64,000 nt of DNA from Erythrobacter sp. 3-20A1M (GCF_018636735.1 NZ_CP045200.1:992001-1056000), one strand, 5' to 3'. Shown: positions 44,290-53,697, counted from the first letter of the stretch. Notes: a model not told the origin generated them from the letters alone. Translations and numbers: made by a program.

Positions 44290-45198
44290 CTACCGCGCGC
44301 GCGGCTCTTCCTCGATCCGGCCCGGCGCGAAGGCGGCGTCGAGCTCGTCCGCGAGGCGCAGCCCCGCCTGTTCCACCCGGCGCTGCACCACGGGGATCGC
44401 GCGCACGATGTCGTCCTGCGTCAGCTCGCCTTCCGCGGGCAACTTGCCCTCGTCGCACGCGTCCCGGTCGAATGCCTCGGGGTAGACCGTGTCGCGCGCG
44501 ATCTGCCAGCTTTCGCGGCCCCAGTCGTCGGGCGTGCCGCCTGCGAGCCGGGCGCGCTCGGCGGGCGAATAACGGCGCACCAGCGGGGGATGCGCGGAGC
44601 TGATCGCGCGTTCGGCCAGCGCGGTGTCCCAGATCGAATGCAGGTTCTTGCCCGGGATGATGCCGTAATCGACCTGCTTGTCGTTGCCGCCCCGGTCGTG
44701 ATCGTCGGCGGAGTGCAGCGGCTGATGGATGTCGCCGGTAAAGTGCACCACGAAGGCGAGCGCCTGCAGCCGCACGTTATCGGGCAGGCGTTCGTCCGAC
44801 AGGATGCGCAGGTTTCGCTCGATCTGCGCGTTCACGCAGTTGCCGCCGGGGCAGTCCGCGCGCGGATCGTATTGCTCGCAGATCGGCGCATCCTTGTAGT
44901 GCCAGGCACCGGTGTGGCCCCAGCGATCGCGGTCGCCCCGAATGCAGTCGGGCCAGGTGGCCGCGTCGTCCATGTTCGACAGCTTGCAGTCGGGGGTGCC
45001 GACCAGCCGCTCCGCCGCGAACAGCTTGCGGATCTTCGCCCGCGTCGCGGGCTTCACATTCGCCAGCGCGATCTCGGCGATCGTCTGGTGGCCGTACCAG
45101 CCCCACGCGCCCGCAGGCAGCGGCACGGCCAGCGCGAGCAGCGCCAGCGCGCCGCCGATCAGGCGGCGGGCACGCTTTCGTATTGTTCGAGCACCCAT
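44290..45198 (-). CDS. Secreted S1/P1-type nuclease
   Basis: About 302 residues. The signal peptide is cleaved after PAGA so that mature WGWYGHQTIAEIA provides the N-terminal Trp zinc ligand of this family. Other ligands lie in WHYKDAP, FTGDIHQPLHSADDHDRGGND and NLHSIWDTAL. It degrades single-stranded nucleic acid and 3'-nucleotides in the periplasm. The only fitting ATG (45198) lies inside the GST gene, giving a 40-base same-strand overlap. Confidence 0.92.
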   Translation of the reverse strand: MGARTIRKRARRLIGGALALLALAVPLPAGAWGWYGHQTIAEIALANVKPATRAKIRKLFAAERLVGTPDCKLSNMDDAATWPDCIRGDRDRWGHTGAWHYKDAPICEQYDPRADCPGGNCVNAQIERNLRILSDERLPDNVRLQALAFVVHFTGDIHQPLHSADDHDRGGNDKQVDYGIIPGKNLHSIWDTALAERAISSAHPPLVRRYSPAERARLAGGTPDDWGRESWQIARDTVYPEAFDRDACDEGKLPAEGELTQDDIVRAIPVVQRRVEQAGLRLADELDAAFAPGRIEEEPRAR

Positions 45199-45824
45199 TC
45201 CTCGTCTTCCGAGGCGTTGATCCACTGCTGCAACCACTCGTGTTCCCATACCGCCTGCATGTAGCTTTGCGCGAAGCCCGGTACGCCGAAACCGTAGGTA
45301 AGGAAACGGCTGACCACCGGCGCGTAGAAGATATCGGCCGCCCCGAACGTGCCGAACAGGAACGGGCCACCCCGGCCGAAGCGCGCCCGCGCCTCCGCCC
45401 ACAAGCCCAGAATGCGGACCACGTCCTGCCGCGCCGTTTCGCTGATCTTCGCGCCTTCGACCCGGCGGCGCACGTTCATCGGGCATTCGGAACGCAGCGC
45501 GACGTAGGAGCTGTGCATTTCGGCGACCATCGCGCGGGCCATGCCGCGCGCCGCATCGTCTTTCGGCCAGAAGCGCTCGCGCCCGACCTTGTCCCCCAGA
45601 TATTCGAGGATGGCGAGGCTGTCCCACACCACCGTTTCCCCGTCCCACAGGATCGGGACCTTGCCGCTCGACGGCTGGAACTCGCCGTCGTCCTTGCGCG
45701 ACTCCCACTCCTCCCCGAACATCGGCACGATGATCTCCTCGAAGGCGAGGCCCGACTGCTTCGCCGCCAGCCAGCCGCGCAGGCTCCAGCTCGAGTAGTT
45801 CTTGTTACCGATGATCAGTTTCAT
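45159..45824 (-). CDS. Glutathione S-transferase family protein
   Basis: A 221-residue cytosolic GST. The thioredoxin-like N-domain (MKLIIGNKNYSSWSLRGWLA, with SSWS as likely catalytic serine region; KVPILWDGETVVWDSLAILEYL) precedes the helical C-domain from about residue 90. It resembles a bacterial group often annotated only at family level. The stop lies 40 bases inside the nuclease gene, suggesting coupled translation. Substrate unknown. Confidence 0.9.
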   Translation of the reverse strand: MKLIIGNKNYSSWSLRGWLAAKQSGLAFEEIIVPMFGEEWESRKDDGEFQPSSGKVPILWDGETVVWDSLAILEYLGDKVGRERFWPKDDAARGMARAMVAEMHSSYVALRSECPMNVRRRVEGAKISETARQDVVRILGLWAEARARFGRGGPFLFGTFGAADIFYAPVVSRFLTYGFGVPGFAQSYMQAVWEHEWLQQWINASEDEEWVLEQYESVPAA

Positions 45825-45947
45825 GCCGGGTCCACCTTGCTCCGTTGCCCTGCGAGGTAAGCGTTCGACCGGGCAGTGTCGAGCGATCAGGGTCGGCGGC
45901 GAACTTGCCGATTGCCATGGAGTCGAGCGCGCGCGTTGGCCGATACG

Positions 45948-46529
45948 ATGTCGATCGAGACCCTCATCGCCCGTTTCGGACTGCCCGCGATCTTCGTCGG
46001 TGCCGCGATCGAAGGGGAGACGGTGGTCGCGACCGGCGGGTTGATCGCGCATCGCGGGCTGCTGCCGCTAGCGGGGGTGATCGCGGCCGCCGCTGCGGGG
46101 TCGTTCCTGGCCGATCAGGGATTCTTCTGGCTCGGCCGCTCCGCCCGGCAGAGCCGGATCGTCGCGCGCATCCGCCGCCAATCCGCCTACGCGCGGGCGC
46201 TGCGCCTCATAGAGCGCTACCCAACCGCCTTCATCTTCGCCTTCCGCTTCCTGTGGGGCCTGCGCACGGTCAGCCCGGTCGCGATCGGTACCTCGCGGAT
46301 AGACTGGCGGCGCTTTGCCATCCTGAACGCGGTCGCCGCGCTGGTGTGGTCGAGCGCCGTGACCGCGGTCGGCTACGCACTGGCGGGCACGCTCGCCGCG
46401 CTGGGGGCGCGACTGCGCACGGTCGAGCATTACGCGCTGGCGATCGTGCTGCTGGCGGCGCTGGCCGCCGGTTTCGGGTGGTGGCTTCGCCGCCGGTTGC
46501 GCGGAGGTAAAGAGCCCGGCGCGCGCTAG
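45948..46529 (+). CDS. DedA/VTT-family membrane protein
   Basis: A 193-residue integral protein. FGLPAIFVGAAIEGETVVATGG and AAAAAGSFLADQGFFWLGR form the first re-entrant region, FAFRFLWGLRTVSPVAIGTSRIDWRRFAILN the conserved centre, and two C-terminal helices end the protein. DedA proteins are linked to lipid scrambling and membrane-potential homeostasis. The start at 45948 is chosen; upstream in-frame sequence is not conserved. It overlaps engB by 4 bases tail to tail. Confidence 0.9.
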   Translation: MSIETLIARFGLPAIFVGAAIEGETVVATGGLIAHRGLLPLAGVIAAAAAGSFLADQGFFWLGRSARQSRIVARIRRQSAYARALRLIERYPTAFIFAFRFLWGLRTVSPVAIGTSRIDWRRFAILNAVAALVWSSAVTAVGYALAGTLAALGARLRTVEHYALAIVLLAALAAGFGWWLRRRLRGGKEPGAR

Positions 46530-47203
46530 GGCATGATGCCGGCATCATCCAGCACGGCGGCGCGCAATTCCGGAATGCCCATGCCCTTTTCCGCGCTGGT
46601 CAGGTGCAGCGCAGGGAAGGCGGCAGGGCGCTTGCGCACTTCCTCTGTCACCCGGTCCGCCACCGCCTGCAGCTCGCTCGCCTTGATCTTGTCCGCCTTG
46701 GTCAGCACCACGCGGTAACCGACGGCGGTCTCGTCGAGCATGGTCATCATCTCGCGGTCGACATCCTTCAGCCCGTGGCGGCTGTCGACCAGCACTAGGG
46801 TGCGGTGGAGCACCTGCCGCCCGCGCAGGAAGGTGCGCACCAGCTGACGCCATTTCTCCACCACCGCGACCGGTGCCTTGGCAAAGCCGTAGCCGGGCAT
46901 ATCCACGAGGCGGAACTTCGTCGGATCGCCGACCTCGAAGAAATTGAGCTCCTGCGTGCGGCCCGGGGTGACCGAGGTGCGCGCGATCGCCCGCCTGCCG
47001 GTCAGCGCGTTGAGCAGCGAGCTCTTGCCCACATTGGAGCGCCCGCAGAACGCGATCTCCGGCACGGTCGGCTCGGGCAGGAATTTCAGCTGCGGGGCGG
47101 ACAGGAGGAACTCCACCCGGCCCGAGAACAGCCGCTGCGCCTCGCGCTCCAGCGCGCGCAGGCGGGCGGCGTCCTCTTCGTCCCGCTCATCCGGACCTGG
47201 CAT
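46526..47203 (-). CDS. engB: Ribosome biogenesis GTP-binding protein EngB
   Basis: A 225-residue GTPase for 50S assembly. G1 FCGRSNVGKSSLLNALTG, G2 TSVTPGRTQELNFF, G3 DMPGYGFAKAP, G4 LTKADKIK and G5 TSAEKGMGI are all present. The ATG at 47203 has AAAGG at useful spacing; an in-frame GTG at 47209 does not. It follows yidC at once, ending the rpmH-rnpA-yidD-yidC-engB operon. Confidence 0.97.
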   Translation of the reverse strand: MPGPDERDEEDAARLRALEREAQRLFSGRVEFLLSAPQLKFLPEPTVPEIAFCGRSNVGKSSLLNALTGRRAIARTSVTPGRTQELNFFEVGDPTKFRLVDMPGYGFAKAPVAVVEKWRQLVRTFLRGRQVLHRTLVLVDSRHGLKDVDREMMTMLDETAVGYRVVLTKADKIKASELQAVADRVTEEVRKRPAAFPALHLTSAEKGMGIPELRAAVLDDAGIMP

Positions 47204-47205
47204 GG

Positions 47206-48969
47206 TCACGCCTTTGCCTTACCCTTGTCCGCTTCCTTGGCCTTGCGCTCCTCGTCCGCCTGCGCGCGCAATTGCGGGTGCTTGGAATAGAGGTAGCGCT
47301 GCTGGAGCAGGGTCAGCAGGTTGGAGGTGTTCCAGTACAGCAGCAGGCCGGCCGCGAAGGGGGCCATCACGAACATCATGATCCACGGCATGATGTTGAA
47401 AATCTGCCGCTGGGTCGGGTCCATCGCCGCCGGATTGAGCTTGAACGTCGCCCACATGGTGAAGCCGAGCAGCAGCGCAAGCGGGCCGATCGCCAGGAAG
47501 CCCGGCGGGCTGAAATCGAGCAGGCCGAACAGGTTCAGCACATGCGCCGGGTCGGGCGCGGACAGGTCGTGGATCCACAGCACGAAGGGCTGGTGGCGCA
47601 TCTCGATCGCCAGGATCAGCACCTTGTAGAGCGCGAAAAACACCGGAACCTGCAGCAGCATCGGCAGGCAGCCCGCCAGCGGATTGACGCCTTCGGACTT
47701 GAACAGCTTCTGGATTTCCTCCTGCTGCTTCATCTTGTCGTCTTTGTAGCGTTCCTGCAGCGCCTTCATCTTCGGCTGGATCGCCTTCATGCTCGCCATG
47801 CTGGCGAAGCCCTTCTGCGCGACCGGGAACATGATCCCGCGCACGATCACCGTCAGCAGGATGATCGCGACGCCGAAATTCCCGACGATGGAGAACAGCT
47901 GGCGCAGCAGCCACAGCATCGGCTTCTCGAACCAGCGGAACCAGCCCCAGTCGACCGCCAGGCCGAACTGCGGAATCCCCGCATCCTGATAGGCGTCGAG
48001 AATGGTCGAATCCTTCGCCCCCGCGAACAGCCGGGTGGTGCGGGTCAGCGCTTGGCCCGGTGCGATGGAGGCGGGGCGGTAGATAAGGTCGGCGCGGAAC
48101 AGGTCGTTGCCCAGCGAGCGGAAGCCCGCCTCCGGCGCAGCGCCCGTTTGCGGCACGAGCGCGCCCAGCCAGTAGATGTCGGTAAAGCCGATCCAGCCGA
48201 CCTTGCCGGTGGGCGTGAACGGCCCGTCATCCACCAGATCGCCGTAATTGGGATCGTATTCGACCGAATCCGCGAAGGTACCGATCGGCCCGGAATGGGA
48301 GATCCAGGTGTCCTTGCTCGCGGTCTTGGAGGTGCGGGTGATGGTGGCGAAGGGGCGCGCGACGATCGGCCCGCCCCCGCTGTTGCCCACGGTCTGCTCC
48401 GCCGTGATCATGTAGTTGTCGTCGATCGAGAAACGGATGCGGAAGGTCTGCCCTTCGCCGTTGTTCCAGCTCAGCGTAACCGGCTTCGCCTGGGTCAGCA
48501 GATCGCCATCGGCCTGCCAGCGGGTCTGCGCGTCGGGCAGCTTCGCCCCGCTGCCGACCCAGCCGAACTGGGCGTATTCCTGCGTCGCGGTGCCCTCGGG
48601 CGCGAACAGCTGCACCGGGCCGCTGTCCTTCTCCACCGTCTCGCGGTGATCCTTCAGCTCGACATCGTCGATCCGCGCGCCGACCAGGTTGATGGAACCC
48701 GCCACGCGCGGCGCATCGATCCGCACCCGCTGCGCGCTGGACAGCGCGGTGGCGAGATCAACCTGCTTGACCGCCCCCTGGGCGCCGGGCAAGCCGGGGG
48801 CGACCGGCGCATCGCCGGTTTCCTGCTCCAGCCGCTCCGCGGGCGTATCGGCGCGATTGGTTTCGCCCTTGTCGGGTTGCGGATAGTAATAGTTCATCGC
48901 CGCGTCCCATCCGAAGATGATCAGCGCGCACGCCAGCACGGCGAAGATGATATTGCGTGAGTTTTCCAA
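47206..48969 (-). CDS. yidC: Membrane protein insertase YidC
   Basis: A 587-residue insertase. An N-terminal membrane anchor (about 6-22) precedes a large periplasmic beta domain (about 80-350). The Oxa1 core (from about 370) includes MKAIQPKMKALQERYKDDKMKQQEEI, GVNPLAGCLPMLLQVPVFFALYKVL and NIMPWIMMFVMAPFAAGLLLYWNTSN, then a basic ribosome-facing tail. It folds and inserts inner-membrane proteins with or without SecYEG. Clustering with rpmH, rnpA and yidD is classical. Confidence 0.98.
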   Translation of the reverse strand: MENSRNIIFAVLACALIIFGWDAAMNYYYPQPDKGETNRADTPAERLEQETGDAPVAPGLPGAQGAVKQVDLATALSSAQRVRIDAPRVAGSINLVGARIDDVELKDHRETVEKDSGPVQLFAPEGTATQEYAQFGWVGSGAKLPDAQTRWQADGDLLTQAKPVTLSWNNGEGQTFRIRFSIDDNYMITAEQTVGNSGGGPIVARPFATITRTSKTASKDTWISHSGPIGTFADSVEYDPNYGDLVDDGPFTPTGKVGWIGFTDIYWLGALVPQTGAAPEAGFRSLGNDLFRADLIYRPASIAPGQALTRTTRLFAGAKDSTILDAYQDAGIPQFGLAVDWGWFRWFEKPMLWLLRQLFSIVGNFGVAIILLTVIVRGIMFPVAQKGFASMASMKAIQPKMKALQERYKDDKMKQQEEIQKLFKSEGVNPLAGCLPMLLQVPVFFALYKVLILAIEMRHQPFVLWIHDLSAPDPAHVLNLFGLLDFSPPGFLAIGPLALLLGFTMWATFKLNPAAMDPTQRQIFNIMPWIMMFVMAPFAAGLLLYWNTSNLLTLLQQRYLYSKHPQLRAQADEERKAKEADKGKAKA

Positions 48970-48996
48970 AACGTCGATCCCGTCCGATCGGTAGTG

Positions 48997-49224
48997 TCAG
49001 CCCTTGTCGGAGCGTTCGGGCACCGGATCGTAGCCGTGCCCGCCCCATGGATGGCAGCGCAGTATACGCTTCGTCGCCAGCCATCCACCCCTGATTGCCC
49101 CGTGCTTCTCCAGCGCCTCTATCGCGTAATGCGAGCAGCTGGGCGAATAGCGGCAGGTCGGCGGTATCAGGAGCGACGGGCCCAGTTGCCAGCCGCGCGC
49201 GATCCAGATCAGCACGCGCTTCAT
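48997..49224 (-). CDS. yidD: Membrane protein insertion efficiency factor YidD
   Basis: A 75-residue protein with [25 protein letters not shown] and [17 protein letters not shown], the conserved Cys-containing signature. YidD lies on the inner face of the membrane and helps YidC. It overlaps rnpA by 4 bases and precedes yidC by 27 bases. Confidence 0.96.
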   Translation of the reverse strand: MKRVLIWIARGWQLGPSLLIPPTCRYSPSCSHYAIEALEKHGAIRGGWLATKRILRCHPWGGHGYDPVPERSDKG

Positions 49225-49628
49225 GGCTGGCGGCCCCGCCCGTGCGCCTTTTGCGGTTTGCGACTGGGACGGCGGCGCCGCGGCGGATCGCCCTTCCCCG
49301 CGGCAGCCCGCGCGAGCGCGGCGGACAGCTCCGCGCGCAGCTCGGCAAAATCGCGCTCCACCCCGCCCTCGCGCCCGATCAGCACGTGGTCGTGGTCGGC
49401 CAGCCCCTCGGCCGGCAGCGCCGCGCGCAGCAATTCGCGAAAGCGCCGCTTCATCCGGTTGCGGACCACGGCATTGCCGATCTTCTTGGTCACGGTGATG
49501 CCAAACCGCTTGCCAGCCCCGTCGTTCGCCCGCGCCAGCAGCACGAAGCCGGGCCGCGCGACCCGCAGCCCGCGATTCGCGGCGAGGAAATCGGCGCGCT
49601 TGCGGAGGGTGGAGATGGAGTCGTTCAC
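49221..49628 (-). CDS. rnpA: Ribonuclease P protein component
   Basis: About 135 residues. Conserved parts are [50 protein letters not shown] and a basic C-terminal extension. It binds the catalytic RNA of RNase P for tRNA 5' maturation. The start is uncertain: GTG at 49628 ([13 protein letters not shown]) fits the family, but the frame stays open to 49709, which would add 27 residues. No strong ribosome-binding site decides it. Confidence 0.92.
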   Translation of the reverse strand: MNDSISTLRKRADFLAANRGLRVARPGFVLLARANDGAGKRFGITVTKKIGNAVVRNRMKRRFRELLRAALPAEGLADHDHVLIGREGGVERDFAELRAELSAALARAAAGKGDPPRRRRPSRKPQKAHGRGRQP

Positions 49629-49765
49629 AGGAGCCGAATACACGAACGGGCTCCCGTCAGGGAGCCCGCAAGCGCGACCGCGCGTCGCGGCCAGTGCCGC
49701 GAAAGCCAAGCGCGCGGATGCGCGCGCCCGGCGTCTGAGGGTCTAACAAGAAACCGGCAAAAAAC

Positions 49766-49900
49766 TCAGGCAGAGAGTTTTTTGCGACCGCGCGCGCGGC
49801 GGGCGCGCAGGATCTTGCGGCCGCCGACGGTCGCCTTGCGTGCGAAGAACCCGTGGCGACGGGCGCGTACGAGATTGCTGGGCTGGAATGTCCGCTTCAT
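49766..49900 (-). CDS. rpmH: 50S ribosomal protein L34
   Basis: A 44-residue, very basic protein beginning [20 protein letters not shown], the invariant L34 start, with [19 protein letters not shown] at the end. It is first in the rpmH-rnpA-yidD-yidC-engB operon. A good sigma-70-like promoter lies about 95-120 bases upstream of its start. Confidence 0.98.
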   Translation of the reverse strand: MKRTFQPSNLVRARRHGFFARKATVGGRKILRARRARGRKKLSA

Positions 49901-50227
49901 CGGATCGTCCTCGTTCGATAGAATGGGCGACGCATCAGCGCCGGTAAAACAAAAAGGGCCGCCCGCGAAGGCGACCGCCATACAGCGCGCGCACTTAAAG
50001 GCCGCCGCAATCCAAGTCAAGATAGGCGATGCATGGTACGGCAGGCCGGCCGGCCATCGCGACATCGACCGTGGCCGCGCCGCGCGCCAGCCCTTGTCAT
50101 CGGCCCAAGCGGCAGGCTTGGCGACGGTACAACCGGAATGGTTGCTTTCGCGCTAGCCGACGCGCGGCGGGGCTCGACTTGCCGCGCGCGCTGCGCCATC
50201 GTGGCCGCCAACAGGGGGAATTTCGGC
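49901..50227. other. Divergent control region between rpmH and comM
   Basis: The 327 bases between the divergent genes hold the rpmH promoter (minus strand, 49993-50020) and the comM leader. No additional gene is credible: the comM frame is open through much of it, but conservation begins only at about 50230. No palindromic operator stands out. Confidence 0.45.
49993..50020 (-). promoter_or_regulatory. Probable housekeeping promoter of the rpmH operon
   Basis: On the minus strand TTGACT (50020-50015) is followed after 16 bases by TTAAGT (49998-49993), or after 17 by TAAGTG. Spacing and the -35 match sigma-70-like promoters. Nothing else in the gap looks better. The leader to rpmH would be about 90 bases. 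Confidence 0.55.
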
Positions 50228-51736
50228 TTGGTCGCACTGGTTCGCACGGTCGCCTATCTTGGGCTGGAAGCGCGCGCGGTGGAGGTGCAGTGCCAGGTCG
50301 CGCCCGGCGTGCCGCGCTTCGCCGTGGTCGGCCTGCCGGACAAGGCGGTGGGCGAGAGCCGCGAGCGGGTGCAGGCCGCGCTCTCCGCCATGGGACTGGC
50401 GCTGCCGCCCAAGCGGATCACGATCAACCTTTCTCCCGCCGATCTGCCCAAGGAAGGGTCGCATTACGACCTGCCGATCGCGCTGGCATTGCTCGCCGCG
50501 ATGGGCGTGACCGATGCCGAACAGCTCGCCGATTTCGTCGCGGTGGGAGAACTCGCGCTGGATGGCCGCGTGGTGCCGAGCCCCGGCGTGCTGCTCGCCG
50601 CGTTGCATGCGAGCGAAGCGGAATGCGGGCTAATCTGCCCCGCCGCGCAAGGGGCGGAGGCCCGCTGGGCGAGCGGGGTACCGGTGGTCGCCGCGCCCGA
50701 TCTCATCGGCCTGCTCAATCACCTGAAGGGCACCGCGCGCCTGCCCGATCCAGAGCCCGGCGGCGTCGCCGAGACCGAGCCGGGGCCGGACCTCAAGCGG
50801 GTCAAGGGGCAGGAAACCGCCAAGCGCGCGCTGGAGATCGCCGCCGCAGGTGGGCACAATTTGCTGATGGTCGGGCCGCCGGGCGCAGGCAAAAGCCTGC
50901 TCGCGAGCTGCCTGCCCGGCATCCTGCCGCCGCTTTCCGCCGGAGAGGCGCTGGAGGTGAGCATGGTCCAATCGGTGGCGGGTACGCTGGAGGGCGGGCG
51001 GATGAGCCGCACCCGCCCATTCCGCGCGCCGCACCATTCGGCCAGCATGGCGGCGCTGACCGGCGGCGGGCTGAAGGTGAAGCCGGGAGAGGTCTCCCTC
51101 GCGCATCTGGGGGTGCTGTTCCTCGACGAGCTGCCCGAATTCCAGCGCGCGGTGCTCGATTCGCTGCGCCAGCCGCTGGAGACGGGCAAGGTGGATGTCG
51201 CGCGCGCCAACGCGCATGTCAGCTTCCCCGCCCGGGTTCAGCTGGTCGCGGCGATGAACCCGTGCCGCTGCGGCCATCTGGGCGACCCCGCGCTCGCCTG
51301 CAGCCGCGCGCCGCGCTGCGCCGCCGATTACCAGAGCAAGGTTTCGGGCCCGATGCTCGACCGGATCGATCTGCATGTGGAGGTCGACCCCGTCAGCGCG
51401 GCGGACCTCGCCCTGCCCCCACCTGCGGAGGGCAGCGCCGAAGTCGCCGCGCGGGTCGCCGAAGCCCGCCGCCGCCAGACGGCCCGCGGCGAAGCAAGCG
51501 GCGCGCGCACCAATGCAGAGCTGGACGGCGACGCGCTGGAAAGCTTCGCCACCCCGGACGAGGCGGGCCGCAAACTGCTGATGCAGGCTGCCGAGGCGAT
51601 GCGCCTCTCCGCTCGCGGCTACACCCGGATGCTGAGGGTCGCGCGCACCATCGCCGACCTCGCTGGCGCGGAGAATGTCGGGCGCATCCACGTGGCGGAA
51701 GCGCTGAGCTACCGCCGGATGGGGGTGCGGGGGTAA
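50228..51736 (+). CDS. comM: YifB/ComM-family Mg-chelatase-like AAA+ ATPase
   Basis: About 502 residues. The N-domain (VQCQVAPGVPRFAVVGLPDKAVGESRERV, ITINLSPADLPKEGSHYDLPIAL) is the Lon-like ComM part. The AAA+ core has Walker A MVGPPGAGKSLLASCLPG and Walker B GVLFLDELPEF, then a Cys cluster (CRCGHLGDPALACSRAPRC) and a C-terminal lid. ComM is a hexameric helicase aiding branch migration in transformation. The likely start is TTG at 50228, 7 bases after AGGGGGA; earlier ATG/GTG frames add unconserved sequence. Confidence 0.92.
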   Translation: MVALVRTVAYLGLEARAVEVQCQVAPGVPRFAVVGLPDKAVGESRERVQAALSAMGLALPPKRITINLSPADLPKEGSHYDLPIALALLAAMGVTDAEQLADFVAVGELALDGRVVPSPGVLLAALHASEAECGLICPAAQGAEARWASGVPVVAAPDLIGLLNHLKGTARLPDPEPGGVAETEPGPDLKRVKGQETAKRALEIAAAGGHNLLMVGPPGAGKSLLASCLPGILPPLSAGEALEVSMVQSVAGTLEGGRMSRTRPFRAPHHSASMAALTGGGLKVKPGEVSLAHLGVLFLDELPEFQRAVLDSLRQPLETGKVDVARANAHVSFPARVQLVAAMNPCRCGHLGDPALACSRAPRCAADYQSKVSGPMLDRIDLHVEVDPVSAADLALPPPAEGSAEVAARVAEARRRQTARGEASGARTNAELDGDALESFATPDEAGRKLLMQAAEAMRLSARGYTRMLRVARTIADLAGAENVGRIHVAEALSYRRMGVRG

Positions 51737-51796
51737 TCGGTTAAATTAACACTTCCGCCCTATCTTCTTCTGCATCGGCAAGCGGGGGAAGAGAAA

Positions 51797-53038
51797 ATGC
51801 GGTTGCGCTGGTCAGTGTTCATAGTCGCGGTGCTGTTGTCTCATCGTCCCTTGGATGCACGCGAGAGGGTTCAGGCCGATAGCGCACAAGCGCACGCCGA
51901 CAGCGTTGGCGCGCTAGCACTCCTTCCCTTGCTCGATGAGAAGGTCGGGCCAGAAGAGAATGCAATTCTTTCGCCCGCCAGCGTCGAACAAGCGTTCGGC
52001 CTTGCGGAATTGGGCGCGGATGGCGCTACGCGCGAGCAGATCCAAGCCATCCTGTCTCCACCGTCCGATTCTCACGCGCTGGAATTCGAAAGCGAAGACG
52101 CCACGGTTTCGATCGCGAATTCACTCTGGTTGTCGGACCGCATCCGCTTCAGCAAAGAATATGTTGCAGATGCGGCGGCACGTTATGCCGCCACCGCCGA
52201 ACAGGTCGATTTCAGGAACAAGGAAGCGGTGGTGGATCGGGTGAACGCCTGGTCCAAAGAGGCAACGCGAGAGCTTATCCCCAAGATCATCCGCGAGAAT
52301 GATATCGGCCCAGGTACGACCGCGATCCTGGCCAACGCGCTTTATTTCGAAGGCGGTTGGGCGAACAAATTCGGTTCCGCGAGCGAGCAGCCGTTCCTGT
52401 TCGGAAATGGTCAGGAGAAACCGTTCGTCCTCATGCACGAGCGAGCTCACCTAGTGCACGCATCCAAAGGCGGCTGGAAAGCGGTGCGGATCCCCTACGC
52501 CGAGCGGCGCTATGTAATGGATGTCATCATCCCCAAGCGGCGCACCGTGATGGCGAAGGCACCAGATCTAGGCACGATCGATAAGCTTACGCATGCGCTA
52601 AGCCAAAACGAGCCCCGCTATACCGAACTGTCGCTCCCGCGTTTCGAAGCAGCCTTCGATACCGGACTGATCGAACCTCTGAAGACGCTGGGCCTTCGCT
52701 TGCCCTTCAGTGACGAAGCCGATTTTTCCCGCATGTCAGAGCCTGGCGAGCCTGCGTTATCGATCAACAGGGTCAAACATTTTACCCGGTTGCAAGTGTT
52801 CGAAAAAGGAACGCGAGCTGCAGCGGTGACGGTACTGTCCGTGATAGTGGTCACCGGACCGAGACGGGAGCCACCAAAACCCGAAAAGTTCATCGTCGAC
52901 CGCCCCTTCGCGTTCGTCGTTCGCGACCTCGAAACCGATACCGTTCTTTTCGTTGGTCGGATCGCAAACCCGGCGGCTTACGATGCGCCGGCATCGGCGG
53001 TGAGAGAGAAACCCGCTCCGGACGCGGACGAACCTTAA
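51797..53038 (+). CDS. Secreted serpin-family protease inhibitor
   Basis: A 413-residue serpin with a signal peptide (about 1-21). Core blocks are ILSPASVEQAFGLAELGADGATREQI, VDRVNAWSKEATRELIPKII, AILANALYFEGGWANKF and ELSLPRFEAAFDTGL. The hinge FEKGTRAAAVTVLSV and the C-terminal FIVDRPFAFVVRDLETDTVLFVGRIANP close it. The small-residue hinge implies an inhibitory serpin; by usual numbering P1 falls near Val in VIVV, suggesting an elastase-like target (inference). GC is visibly lower than its neighbours. A Pro-rich tail ends the protein. Confidence 0.93.
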   Translation: MRLRWSVFIVAVLLSHRPLDARERVQADSAQAHADSVGALALLPLLDEKVGPEENAILSPASVEQAFGLAELGADGATREQIQAILSPPSDSHALEFESEDATVSIANSLWLSDRIRFSKEYVADAAARYAATAEQVDFRNKEAVVDRVNAWSKEATRELIPKIIRENDIGPGTTAILANALYFEGGWANKFGSASEQPFLFGNGQEKPFVLMHERAHLVHASKGGWKAVRIPYAERRYVMDVIIPKRRTVMAKAPDLGTIDKLTHALSQNEPRYTELSLPRFEAAFDTGLIEPLKTLGLRLPFSDEADFSRMSEPGEPALSINRVKHFTRLQVFEKGTRAAAVTVLSVIVVTGPRREPPKPEKFIVDRPFAFVVRDLETDTVLFVGRIANPAAYDAPASAVREKPAPDADEP

Positions 53039-53106
53039 GCTTCCGAATACGGCGTATTCTCGATCCGACGGCGCGTGCATTTGGGCGCGCCGTTACCCTA
53101 CTTCCC

Positions 53107-53592
53107 TCACACCAGCTCCTCGATAAACAGCGCCATCAGCATTGCCTGGCTGGTGACGCCGGCTTTGGCATAGACCTGGCTGAGCTGGGAACGCACGGTG
53201 CCCTCCGCCGCGCCGCGCATCGCCGCGATCTCGGCGACGCTGCAGCCTTTCAGTGCGAATACGGCGACGTCGGCTTGCGCGGGCGAGAGCGACCAGGCGG
53301 CGAAGCGCGCGTCCAGCAGGTCGGCCATGGCCCCGCGCGCGATCGCCAGTGCCTCCTCCTGCCGCGCCGCGCGGCGCAGCGTGTCGCGCAGCACCTTCGC
53401 GCCCAATGCCACGGCGAGGAACAGCGCCAGCGCGACGAGGCATTCGAGCAGCACCTCGCCCACCGCGCCGCGCGTCGCCAGCTCCAGCCAGTCGGCCACG
53501 CCGTCGATCACGAAATAGAGCGCGGCGGCAAGCTGCACCGCCACGATGGCGAGCGGCGCGACGGCGTCTTGCGGCAGGGTTGGGGTGGTCAT
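53107..53592 (-). CDS. Membrane-anchored LuxR-type regulator
   Basis: A 161-residue protein. Two membrane helices (about 12-30 and 44-64) are followed by a short linker and a C-terminal LuxR/GerE helix-turn-helix (about 100-158: LSPAQADVAVFALKGCSVAEIAAMRGAAEGTVRSQLSQVYAK). A DNA-binding domain tethered to the membrane suggests a one-component sensor of envelope state. It is divergent from a COG4705-type membrane protein, a plausible target. Confidence 0.85.
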   Translation of the reverse strand: MTTPTLPQDAVAPLAIVAVQLAAALYFVIDGVADWLELATRGAVGEVLLECLVALALFLAVALGAKVLRDTLRRAARQEEALAIARGAMADLLDARFAAWSLSPAQADVAVFALKGCSVAEIAAMRGAAEGTVRSQLSQVYAKAGVTSQAMLMALFIEELV

Positions 53593-53697
53593 TCGTGCAT
53601 CCGCTTTCGCTGGAATCCTCTCGGGTAAGCGCCTGCTTATGGCCGCTGCGTGCGCCCGGCACTAGCTCCGCCGCTCACACGCAGCACGAGGTACGCC

